Source of the DNA: Treponema sp. UBA3862
GTDB taxonomy: Bacteria > Spirochaetota > Spirochaetia > Treponematales > Treponemataceae
Assembly: GCA_002392405.1 (NCBI GenBank)
Contig: DGGY01000033.1
Coordinates: 1-26,581 of the forward strand
DNA: 26,581 nucleotides
Direction: 5' to 3'
Translations under genes and position numbers: made by a program
In this document: positions 14,629-21,526 of the stretch, piece after piece
Position numbering within the stretch: the first letter of the stretch is position 1
Layout of the letters: the number at the start of each line of letters is the position of its first letter
The notes under the pieces: generated by a model
What the model was told of the DNA's origin: nothing
The model's database searches: none
The model's input: the letters and a program-made list of their open reading frames with translations, nothing else

Positions 14629-15546
14629 ATGAAGATGACCATCTTAGGCTCAGGAACAAGCCACGGCGTGCCCGTAATCGGCTGTGACTGTGCTGTCTGT
14701 AAATCAACTGATCCAAAAGATAAACGGTTCCGCGCAAGTGCCATTGTTACAATGGATGACGGCAGGAATTTTTTGATTGATGTAGGTCCTGATTTCCGTC
14801 AGCAGGCGCTTTTATTCGGCCTTAAAAAACTTGAAGCAGTTTTCTTAACTCATACACACGCAGATCATCTTCATGGAATTGATGATTTGAGAATTTTCTC
14901 CCATAAAAATTCCGGGGCAATGAAAAATAACGAGGTCCTTAATAAAAGATTTCCTGAAACCCAGGGAAAAGGTCTCCCCTTTTACATGAATGAGTTTTCA
15001 AGAAAAGTAATCAGAAAAAACTTTCATTATATTTTTACTGACCATAAAGTAGGCGGGGGAACTCCCAAACTCGACCTTATTTCCTGCGATAAAAACAGTG
15101 CTAAAAAGCCGCTTGTGTTTAAAGGCCTGAGTGTTGTTCCTGTTTCCATGCTGCACGGAAATTTAAATGCAACAGGCTGGGTATTCACTTCTCATGAAGG
15201 CTCTGTTAAAAAATCAATCGTTTATCTTACGGACTGCAATTATTTAAGTGATGATTCCATAAAAATGGTGCAGGATGCAGTGGCGGGCGGTCAGGTAAGT
15301 CATCTTGTAATTGATGCCCTGCGTATTGAAAGACATTCTACACACAACAGTTTTGACCAGGCGCTTTGTTATGCCGACAGAATCTGCGCTGAGCATACCT
15401 GGTTTACGCATCTTTCTCATGACCTTTCTCATCCGGATATACAGAAGTATATTGATGAGCATTTAAGCGGATATAAAAATCTTGAAAAGATTGTCTTGAA
15501 CGGCGGAAGTGTAAGTCCTTCGTATGACGGTCTTGTTCTTGAGTAA
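14629..15546 (+). CDS. PhnP-like metallo-beta-lactamase-fold phosphodiesterase
   Basis: PhnP-type enzymes hydrolyse phosphoribosyl 1,2-cyclic phosphate to ribose 1,5-bisphosphate. The 305 residues open with ILGSGTSHGVPVIGCDCAVC, whose Cys19, Cys21 and Cys24 match the structural zinc site of PhnP. The metal motif is HTHADH (75-80). Later come VSMLHG, YLTDCNYL (the usual TD metal ligand), LVIDALRIERHSTHNSFDQAL and THLSHDLSHPD, all typical of this family. PhnP is about 250 residues, so there is an insert near 90-150. It is transcribed divergently from prs, which suggests a role in PRPP or cyclic phosphoribosyl metabolism. No other phn gene is nearby. The family is firm; the exact substrate is inferred. 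Confidence 0.85.
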   Translation: MKMTILGSGTSHGVPVIGCDCAVCKSTDPKDKRFRASAIVTMDDGRNFLIDVGPDFRQQALLFGLKKLEAVFLTHTHADHLHGIDDLRIFSHKNSGAMKNNEVLNKRFPETQGKGLPFYMNEFSRKVIRKNFHYIFTDHKVGGGTPKLDLISCDKNSAKKPLVFKGLSVVPVSMLHGNLNATGWVFTSHEGSVKKSIVYLTDCNYLSDDSIKMVQDAVAGGQVSHLVIDALRIERHSTHNSFDQALCYADRICAEHTWFTHLSHDLSHPDIQKYIDEHLSGYKNLEKIVLNGGSVSPSYDGLVLE

Positions 15547-15586
15547 TTTTTTCAGTAAAAAACTGCTTCTGTGTGTAAAATTATTT

Positions 15587-15606
15587 GTAAATTCGGATGA
15601 ATTTAC
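15587..15606. promoter_or_regulatory. Perfect palindrome abutting the rpmB promoter (candidate operator)
   Basis: GTAAATTC-GGAT-GAATTTAC is an 8-bp perfect inverted repeat that ends one base before the -35 box of rpmB. It has no T-run and so does not look like a terminator of the upstream gene. A regulator site or upstream activating element is possible. Confidence 0.45.
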
Positions 15607-15607
15607 A

Positions 15608-15636
15608 TTGACACAAACTGAATATTTTTTTATATT
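15608..15636 (+). promoter_or_regulatory. Promoter of rpmB
   Basis: TTGACA (15608-15613, perfect) and TATATT (15631-15636, 5 of 6) are 17 nt apart. The predicted start near 15643 leaves a leader of about 35 nt, with GGTAGG (15664-15669) as ribosome binding site. Confidence 0.85.
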
Positions 15637-15677
15637 ATTGAAACTCACGCTGAATTAATTTTAGGTAGGTATATATT

Positions 15678-15911
15678 ATGTCAAGAGTTTGTGATGTTTG
15701 TTTAAAAGGTTCAATGTCAGGTAACAAAATTTCTAAAGCATACAACCACACACGCCGCACATGGAGACCAAATCTCCTCAAGGTAAAGACAGAAATCGGT
15801 GGTACAACACGTACTCTGAACGTATGTACACGCTGTCTCCGCAGTGGCTTTGTAACAAAGAAAATCAATGTTACTCCAGCTAACGCAGGTGCTCCTGCAG
15901 CTTCTAACTAA
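15678..15911 (+). CDS. rpmB: 50S ribosomal protein L28 (zinc-binding type)
   Basis: L28 is a small basic protein of the large ribosomal subunit. The 77-residue product has the full family pattern: SRVCDVCLKG at the start, SHxHRRT-like AYNHTRRTWRPNLLKV in the middle, and RTLNVCTRCLRSGFV. The cysteine pairs Cys5/Cys8 and Cys50/Cys53 mark the zinc-ribbon (C+) form. The last residues (about 64-77) are an Ala-rich tail. It is a single-gene unit with a near-consensus promoter and a strong terminator; rpmG does not accompany it. Confidence 0.97.
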   Translation: MSRVCDVCLKGSMSGNKISKAYNHTRRTWRPNLLKVKTEIGGTTRTLNVCTRCLRSGFVTKKINVTPANAGAPAASN

Positions 15912-15934
15912 ACATTGAAGTTCTGATGAAAAAG

Positions 15935-15961
15935 CCGGTTCAAATGAACCGGTTTTTTTTT
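15935..15961 (+). terminator. Rho-independent terminator of rpmB
   Basis: CCGGTTC (15935-15941) pairs with GAACCGG (15946-15952) around an AAAT loop, followed by nine T. It begins 23 nt past the stop codon. Confidence 0.93.
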
Positions 15962-15970
15962 ATGTTCTGC

Positions 15971-15990
15971 GACGCACATCCGTGTGCGTC
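15971..15990. repeat. Short hairpin with CATCCGTG core, copy 3
   Basis: GACGCACA-TCCG-TGTGCGTC is a perfect 8-bp stem with a TCCG loop. It shares the ATCCGT centre with the hairpins at 8252-8267 and 8323-8340, while the arms differ with matched changes. Confidence 0.65.
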
Positions 15991-15991
15991 A

Positions 15992-16092
15992 GGGGGTGGA
16001 GCCCCGCGGAGCGTTGCGCAGCAATGGAGCGCTTATGGCGCGGAAGGGCGGAAGACCCGGCCGGCGGTGCCTGCACTGCCGGAGACGCCCGT
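15992..16092. repeat. GC-rich hairpin cluster between rpmB and uvrB
   Basis: This stretch is far richer in G+C than the genes around it. It contains GGGG-TGGAG-CCCC (15993-16005) and the near-perfect inverted repeat CCGGCGGTGC-CT-GCACTGCCGG (16061-16082). It has no coding signal of its own. It may act as the 3' end region of uvrB on the minus strand, but no T-run marks a standard terminator. Confidence 0.5.
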
Positions 16093-18090
16093 CTACTTAC
16101 TGTACATTCTTTCTATTTCTAAAATCTGGTCGCGGATGGCGGCTGCCTGTTCGTATTCGAGGCGGTCTGCACAGTCTGACATTTCTTTTTTAAGTGCGTC
16201 GAGGAGTTTTTTGCGCTGTTTTGCGTCAAAGAGGTTTGCATTCTTCTTTAATACGGCAAGTTCGATTTCTTCTGTTTCTTCGGCGTCTTTCTGGGCCCGG
16301 ACTAAAATGTCCTGAACTGCCTTGCTTACGGTGTGAGGCGTAATTCCATGCTCTTCATTGTATTGCTGCTGGATGGCGCGGCGGCGTTTTGTTTCGTCAA
16401 CAGTTTCTTTTATGGCAGGAGTTATGGCGTCTGCATACATTACGACCATGCCGTTTTCGTTGCGGGCAGCGCGTCCGACAATCTGGATGAGGGACGTTGT
16501 TGAGCGCAGAAAGCCGATTTTATCTGCGTCTAAGATTGCAATAAAACTTACTTCAGGAAGGTCGATTCCTTCGCGCAGGAGGTTGATTCCGATTAAAACG
16601 TCTATTTCACCTGTGCGGAGGCTTTTTAAGATTTCAACGCGCTCAAAGGTGTCTATTTCTGAATGAATGTATTTAACGTTTAAGTTAAGTCCCTGAAGAT
16701 AGTCAGTTAAGTCTTCTGCCATCTTTTTAGTTAAGGTGAGGATAAGGCTTCTTTCTCCTTTTTCGATTCTTGCCTTTACTTCCTTATAAATGTCTTCCAT
16801 CTGGCCTTCGCTGGGTCTGACTTCGATGAGAGGGTCTAAAAGTCCTGTCGGGCGGATTATCTGTTCTACTACCTGGCTTGACTGCTTTATTTCTTCTGGG
16901 CGCGGGGTTGCCGTTACGTAGATTACCTGGTTGAGTTTTTTTTCAAATTCGGCAAATTTAAGGGGCCGGTTGTCCAGGGCGGAAGGCAGGCGGAAACCGA
17001 AGTCGATTAAGTTCTGCTTGCGGCTGCGGTCGCCTTCGTACATTGCGCCTATCTGAGGGACTGTTACATGGGCTTCATCTATGATGCATAAAAAATCGTC
17101 CGGGAAGTAGTGGAGAAGGGTGGCTGGCGGTTCTCCTTTTTTGCGGCCTGAAATAGGGCCTGAGTAGTTTTCGATTCCTGAGCAGTAGCCCATTTCCTTC
17201 ATCATTTCTACATCGTAGGTGGTACGGCTTTTTATGCGTTCTGCTTCAAGAGGCTTTCCTTCCAGTTCAAAGCGTTTAACCTGTTCTGCCATTTCTTCAA
17301 GGATTCTTTCTGAGGCGCTGACTAAAGCGTCCTGGGGAACAACGAAGTGCTTTGACGGGTAGAACTGCATTTCGTCCAGTTCTTCTTCAACTTCGCGGGT
17401 TAAGACATTGAATCTTTTTATTGAAGAGACTTCATCAAAATCAAGTTCTATTCGGTAAGCGGTGTCTGTTTCCATGTAGGGGGGAAAAACTTCTATTACA
17501 TCACCCCGGACACGGAAGTTTCCCCTGTCTAAAACCATGTCGTTGCGTTTGTACTGAATGTCCGTCATTTTATGCTCAAACTTGCGGATGTCAAAGATTT
17601 CGCCCTTTTCGATGTGAACCCGCATTTCCTTGTACAAATCAGGCATGCCCAGACCGTAAATACAGCTGACTGTGGCAACAACGATTACATCACGCCTTTC
17701 CATCAGAGAGTAGGTGGCTTTGAGGCGGAGAGAGTCTATTTCGCGGTTTACTGCAGCATCTTTTTCTATATAAAGGTCACGGGCCGGAACATAGGCTTCC
17801 GGCTGATAGTAGTCGTAGTAAGAGACAAAGTATTCAACGGCGTTGTCCGGAAAAAAGGACTTGAACTCCCGGTAGAGTTGGGCGGAAAGTGTCTTGTTGT
17901 GTGAGATGATGAGGGTGGGGCGCTGAACCTTTTCGATTATTTTTGCCATAGTAAAGGTTTTACCTGACCCTGTTACGCCTTTTAAGGTCTGGTAACGGTC
18001 TCCGTTAAAAAAGCCCTGACTTAATTTTTCTATCGCCTGTCCCTGGTCGCCTGACGGTTCATAGGGGGAAACTACTTTGAATTTACGCAT
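16093..18090 (-). CDS. uvrB: UvrABC system protein B (excinuclease helicase subunit)
   Basis: UvrB verifies DNA damage delivered by UvrA and recruits UvrC for incision in nucleotide excision repair. The 665-residue protein is full length. It has Walker A GVTGSGKT (38-45), the damage-probing beta-hairpin with YYDYYQPEAYVP (about 91-102), the DEAH-type box in CIIDEAHVTVPQ (the usual form is DESHVT), helicase motifs V and VI (GINLLREGIDLPEV, QIVGRAARN) and a C-terminal UVR domain (DRLEYEQAAAIRDQI) that contacts UvrC. It is monocistronic. A perfect -10 box lies 8 nt before the ATG and no Shine-Dalgarno is present, so its mRNA is probably leaderless. No recognisable LexA box was seen. Confidence 0.97.
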   Translation of the reverse strand: MRKFKVVSPYEPSGDQGQAIEKLSQGFFNGDRYQTLKGVTGSGKTFTMAKIIEKVQRPTLIISHNKTLSAQLYREFKSFFPDNAVEYFVSYYDYYQPEAYVPARDLYIEKDAAVNREIDSLRLKATYSLMERRDVIVVATVSCIYGLGMPDLYKEMRVHIEKGEIFDIRKFEHKMTDIQYKRNDMVLDRGNFRVRGDVIEVFPPYMETDTAYRIELDFDEVSSIKRFNVLTREVEEELDEMQFYPSKHFVVPQDALVSASERILEEMAEQVKRFELEGKPLEAERIKSRTTYDVEMMKEMGYCSGIENYSGPISGRKKGEPPATLLHYFPDDFLCIIDEAHVTVPQIGAMYEGDRSRKQNLIDFGFRLPSALDNRPLKFAEFEKKLNQVIYVTATPRPEEIKQSSQVVEQIIRPTGLLDPLIEVRPSEGQMEDIYKEVKARIEKGERSLILTLTKKMAEDLTDYLQGLNLNVKYIHSEIDTFERVEILKSLRTGEIDVLIGINLLREGIDLPEVSFIAILDADKIGFLRSTTSLIQIVGRAARNENGMVVMYADAITPAIKETVDETKRRRAIQQQYNEEHGITPHTVSKAVQDILVRAQKDAEETEEIELAVLKKNANLFDAKQRKKLLDALKKEMSDCADRLEYEQAAAIRDQILEIERMYSK

Positions 18091-18098
18091 TGAGTTGA

Positions 18099-18126
18099 AT
18101 TATATACCTGTTTTATGCCAAAGCAA
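18099..18126 (-). promoter_or_regulatory. Promoter of uvrB (leaderless type)
   Basis: On the minus strand a perfect TATAAT (18099-18104) ends 8 nt before the uvrB ATG. TTGCTT (18121-18126) lies 16 nt upstream of it as a weak -35. The 8 nt between (TTCAACTC) hold no ribosome binding site. Confidence 0.65.
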
Positions 18127-18277
18127 ACGGGTGTTAAAAAGGTTTCGCGTTTTTTGTGAATATTTTTTATTGTGGGTTAAAATTTAAGCGGGTGAGCTTT
18201 ATTATTCCATTATCTCTAAGCAAAAAAATATTTTTTTTGATTAGCGCATTTTTAAGTCTTTTTAAGCGCACTTCAAA

Positions 18278-18306
18278 TTGACAGAAAAAATGATTTGAAA
18301 TTAAAC
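18278..18306 (+). promoter_or_regulatory. Probable promoter of the FGE-like exported protein
   Basis: A perfect TTGACA (18278-18283) is followed at 17-18 nt by weak -10 candidates (TTAAAC or TAAACT, 18301-18307). The predicted start near 18314 leaves a short leader carrying AGGAGGG. The upstream region holds an A7-TA-T8 tract (18222-18238) and two AGCGCA-type repeats. Confidence 0.5.
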
Positions 18307-18339
18307 TTCAAACTGAAATTTTATTTTAGGAGGGCCCTG

Positions 18340-19944
18340 ATGTTTAAAACAATGGGGAAAAGCCGCAGGGTAATCGCCCTTTCGCTTCTTGTTGCCGTTC
18401 TTGGTTCACTTGCTTTTGCAAAAAAGAAGGATAATGAAAGCGTAAAGGAAGAAGCCGGTTATTATTACGGTTATGGAAATGCATCTACAAAAGAAGAAGC
18501 TGAGTCTATGGGCAGAAAAGATCTTGTTGAAACTGCCTTAACTTCAACACTCCGCTTAACAAATCCGAAGGCTCCGCGCATCAGCGTAAGTGCTGCAAGT
18601 GCTGCTGCACGTGTAAAAAATGTAAAGCCTTTTGCTTCAAATAAAGCCGGAACAAACGTTACTTTCCGTATCAGCGTGAAGGACTGGGAAAAAGAAGAAG
18701 AAAAGTTTGCTGAATCTCTCCGCAAAACTCTTTCTCCAAAATACGAAAGTCTTTCTTCTAAAACAAAGATTGCAGAAAAACTTAACGAAGCAGTTGTAAT
18801 CTTAAATGAACTCGCTTCTAACGGCGAAACTGAACTTCTTACCGTTCAGCCAAAAGCTACAGAACTTATGGCACGCAGGGTAGAAGCTGTCTGTGCTGAT
18901 GCCGTAAAAAATCTTGTTCTGACTGTATCCGTTAAAGACGGTTTTACAGGTCCTGAAACAAAATACACGGTAAATGCTTCTGATTCTTCAGGAAAAGCTG
19001 TTTCCGGCTTGATTTTAAGGGCAGTTTTTGAAAAAGTTTCCCTTACTGAATCTGAAGAAGGTCCGCTGGAAGTTGTTTCTTCCGTAAAGACTGACAGTCT
19101 TGGAAACGCAAATGTTGAATATCCTGTTGCAGAAGAGTTTAAGAATACTGCCGTAACGCTCACTGTTTCTACAGCTTTCTCTGACAATCCGCTTGCAACT
19201 AAAGCAATGAAAAAACTTGATGCCCAGTCTTCTGTTGACGGTTGTTTTGTCCGCTACGAAGATTTTACTGCTTCTTTTGACGGCGCAAAGGTTCCTGCCG
19301 GTGAATTCAATGCAGGTGCCGTAAGCCACGATTCAAAGGCAAGAAAGGCTGAAGCTGCTCATACTGTTACTACTGGTGCCTATGTTATTGATTTTGCTCC
19401 GGTTACAAACGCTCAGTTTGCTGCATATCTCCATGCAACCCGTGCAGAAACAAAGCCTGAATATCTTGATAACACTGATTACAATGCTCCGGATCAGCCG
19501 GTTGTAGGTGTAAGTGTTGAAGATGCACTTGCTTATGCTGCATGGCTTTCTGAACAGACAGGCTGGACTTTCCGTCTTCCTACAGAAGAAGAATGGGAAA
19601 AAGCAGCCCGCGCCGGTAAGGACGTAATTTATCCGTGGGGAGATGAAGCTCCGAATAAAAATAAGGCTGCCAACTATAAGGGAAACGGAAAATTCAAGAA
19701 TACTTCCCCTGTAGGTGCATTTGAAAACGGAAAAAATGAATGGGGACTTTCTGATATGTCGGGAAATGTCTGGGAATGGACTTCTTCAAAACGCACTGCT
19801 CAGGAAGATTCTCCTCTCTGCGTTGTAAAAGGCGGTTCATGGATGGACGGTCCTGCTGACCTTCGTATTTCAAATTACCGTGAGCTTGATTCTACTGCCG
19901 GATATCCTGATACAGGTTTCCGTCTTGTAAGGGATGAACAGTAA
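18340..19944 (+). CDS. Exported protein with C-terminal FGE/sulfatase-modifying-factor domain
   Basis: The 534-residue protein has a signal peptide (1-27) with an AFA cleavage site followed by KKK, so it is periplasmic or surface located. Residues about 38-75 (ASTKEEAESMGRKDL) resemble the LPP20-like repeat. Residues about 190-290 look like an Ig-like domain. Residues about 310-534 are an FGE-sulfatase domain: YVIDFAPVTNAQFAAYL, FRLPTEEEWEKAARAG, YPWGDE, GLSDMSGNVWEWTSS, VKGGSW and a final GFRLVRD. The cysteine pair that gives true formylglycine-generating enzymes their activity is missing after GGSW, so a binding or structural role is more likely. The frame opens at a TTG (18295), but AGGAGGG fixes the ATG at 18340. 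Confidence 0.82.
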   Translation: MFKTMGKSRRVIALSLLVAVLGSLAFAKKKDNESVKEEAGYYYGYGNASTKEEAESMGRKDLVETALTSTLRLTNPKAPRISVSAASAAARVKNVKPFASNKAGTNVTFRISVKDWEKEEEKFAESLRKTLSPKYESLSSKTKIAEKLNEAVVILNELASNGETELLTVQPKATELMARRVEAVCADAVKNLVLTVSVKDGFTGPETKYTVNASDSSGKAVSGLILRAVFEKVSLTESEEGPLEVVSSVKTDSLGNANVEYPVAEEFKNTAVTLTVSTAFSDNPLATKAMKKLDAQSSVDGCFVRYEDFTASFDGAKVPAGEFNAGAVSHDSKARKAEAAHTVTTGAYVIDFAPVTNAQFAAYLHATRAETKPEYLDNTDYNAPDQPVVGVSVEDALAYAAWLSEQTGWTFRLPTEEEWEKAARAGKDVIYPWGDEAPNKNKAANYKGNGKFKNTSPVGAFENGKNEWGLSDMSGNVWEWTSSKRTAQEDSPLCVVKGGSWMDGPADLRISNYRELDSTAGYPDTGFRLVRDEQ

Positions 19945-19960
19945 GTCATAAAAAAATGCT

Positions 19961-19982
19961 CCGCCGGTTTTTTTTCCGGCGG
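19961..19982. other. GC hairpin with an all-T loop
   Basis: CCGCCGG (19961-19967) and CCGGCGG (19976-19982) form a perfect 7-bp stem whose loop is eight T. It starts 16 nt after the stop of the FGE-like gene. The T-run is in the loop, not after the stem, so it is not a standard terminator for either strand. Confidence 0.6.
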
Positions 19983-20025
19983 GTCTAAAAGATAAGGGCA
20001 TTTCTGGAAGCAGGAGTTTTTAGAA

Positions 20026-20052
20026 ATGACCGGAAGAATTAAAAACAACTGA
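20026..20052 (+). CDS. Possible 8-codon leader peptide
   Basis: ATG at 20026 opens an 8-residue frame (MTGRIKNN) preceded by AGGAG (20012-20016, 9 nt spacing). Its TGA stop is directly followed by the AGGAG of the 20067 lipoprotein gene, and both sites share the phrase CAGGAGTTTT. The arrangement suits translational coupling or a local duplication of the ribosome binding site. Such a short frame may be chance. Confidence 0.3.
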   Translation: MTGRIKNN

Positions 20053-20066
20053 CAGGAGTTTTCTTA

Positions 20067-21524
20067 ATGAAAAAAATTGTTAAATTAGGTTTTATTTTTG
20101 CCGCTCTTTCAGCACTTTTTACAGGCTGTCTTTCGACAGATGCAAGTCCTGATGACCAGGCAATCGAAAGAGGTATTTCAATCTGGAATAACCGTGATCC
20201 TGAAGCTGCTGAAGCATACTGGAAAGAAATTGCTGACCAGAACAAGCAGAAACAGTGGATCGGCTATGTTTCAAAATACAAGAATGGTGTTGCCGCTTTA
20301 GACAGCACTGATGAAATTAAAGAAACACAGGAAGCAAAACTTCTTGCTGCTGCAAACAAGGCTCTCGACAACTTTACAGCTCTTGATGAACGTCTTGAAC
20401 TGCCTGCTGACGTATGTGAAAAAGGTGCAAACCTTTCTGCAGGCCGTGTAGATAAGCTCCTTGCTGCTGAAAAAGTTTCTGCCGCAAGAAAAATGTACAA
20501 TTCTGCAGTAAAAGTATACGGAAGCAACGATGCACTTGCTGATGTCGGCAAAGAAATGGATGTAGTAAACGTTATTTCGGACAAACAGTCAGCACTCACA
20601 GCAAAACTTAACAAAGCCCTTGCTCTTGAAGATTTTGATGCAAAAATTGCTGCAGTTGACGGTGTAATTGCCGGTTACAAGGCTGCTGAAGTTGAAATCA
20701 ATGCTGCTGCAGAAAAAAATGAAGTTGCAAAAAGACCTGGTGTTGCAAATAACATCAGAGGTTTTAAAAAGGCAAGACAGGATGTTGCTGTTCAGAGGGA
20801 AGGTTTAATCCGTGAACAGGCTTACATGTACAAGGATGCTATCGGTGAAGAATTTGCCCGCCAGCCTGAAGGTACAGGCAGCGGTAAAAACGGTGAATTC
20901 ACTCTTGAAGAAATCCTCGCTCACTACAAGAATGTAGAAACAAACATCAACACAAAATACGACGAACTTTTAGCATTCTCTGCAAAATATCCTAAGGATA
21001 TCGGTCAGGACATCATCGATGACATCAATGCACAGAAAAAAGACCTTCAGGCTAAAATCCAGCAGATTAACAAAGAAATCGCATACAAAAAAGAAGTTGA
21101 AAGCCGCGGAAAGACAGTTCTTCCTCTTATGATCGGTCTTTTTAACCCGGCTCCAGGCTCAACAAAAGAAAGCCAGAAGTCTCGTCCGGCAAAATTCAGT
21201 TCTTCTAAACAGAAGGGTGAAGATTACTGGTGGGGTATGGTTTCTATTAAACCGGGCGAAATGAACGACCTGGTAATTACTCTTAAAGACAACCGCAATG
21301 TACGTGTATTCAACCAGAATACTCACAGCGGTAAAGATATTGAAAAGAAGGGACTTAAGGACCTCGTAAGCAAGGCAAACAAGGTAGGCAACTCATGGCC
21401 TGTTCTTAATGCTGCAAAAGCTTTAGGTTCTGACAAGTACTTCTTTGAAATTCAGAAAGGAAAAACAGACAGCTATTCAGGTGAAGTAGTTGTTTACAGT
21501 TCATTCATTACAAGGAGCCGCTAA
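20067..21524 (+). CDS. Helical lipoprotein at the head of a peptide-transport operon
   Basis: The 485-residue protein has a signal peptide and lipobox LFTGC with Cys21. Most of residues 30-340 is predicted alpha-helical, rich in Ala, Glu and Lys, with coiled-coil-like stretches and a TPR-like start (ERGISIWNNRDPEAAEAYWKE). Residues about 375-480 form a smaller beta-rich domain (YWWGMVSIKPGEMNDLVITLKDNRNVRVF). I recognise no enzyme motif. Its stop is 2 nt before the solute-binding protein gene, whose ribosome binding site lies inside its 3' end, so it is coupled to the transporter and may be an accessory or envelope-bridging component. That role is inferred from context only. Confidence 0.75.
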   Translation: MKKIVKLGFIFAALSALFTGCLSTDASPDDQAIERGISIWNNRDPEAAEAYWKEIADQNKQKQWIGYVSKYKNGVAALDSTDEIKETQEAKLLAAANKALDNFTALDERLELPADVCEKGANLSAGRVDKLLAAEKVSAARKMYNSAVKVYGSNDALADVGKEMDVVNVISDKQSALTAKLNKALALEDFDAKIAAVDGVIAGYKAAEVEINAAAEKNEVAKRPGVANNIRGFKKARQDVAVQREGLIREQAYMYKDAIGEEFARQPEGTGSGKNGEFTLEEILAHYKNVETNINTKYDELLAFSAKYPKDIGQDIIDDINAQKKDLQAKIQQINKEIAYKKEVESRGKTVLPLMIGLFNPAPGSTKESQKSRPAKFSSSKQKGEDYWWGMVSIKPGEMNDLVITLKDNRNVRVFNQNTHSGKDIEKKGLKDLVSKANKVGNSWPVLNAAKALGSDKYFFEIQKGKTDSYSGEVVVYSSFITRSR

Positions 21525-21526
21525 TT

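Noticed and set aside
18091..18277. LexA-type SOS box upstream of uvrB
   Set aside because: No CGAAC-N4-GTTCG or CTG-N10-CAG-like operator was found close to the promoter.
18295..18339. TTG start that lengthens the FGE-like protein
   Set aside because: It lies inside the likely promoter, and AGGAGGG fits the ATG at 18340, which begins a normal signal peptide.
19780..19944. Diversity-generating retroelement variable region at the end of the FGE-fold gene (as in TvpA of Treponema denticola)
   Set aside because: No reverse transcriptase, no template repeat and no run of AAC/AAT-type mutable codons is visible in the window or in the gene end.
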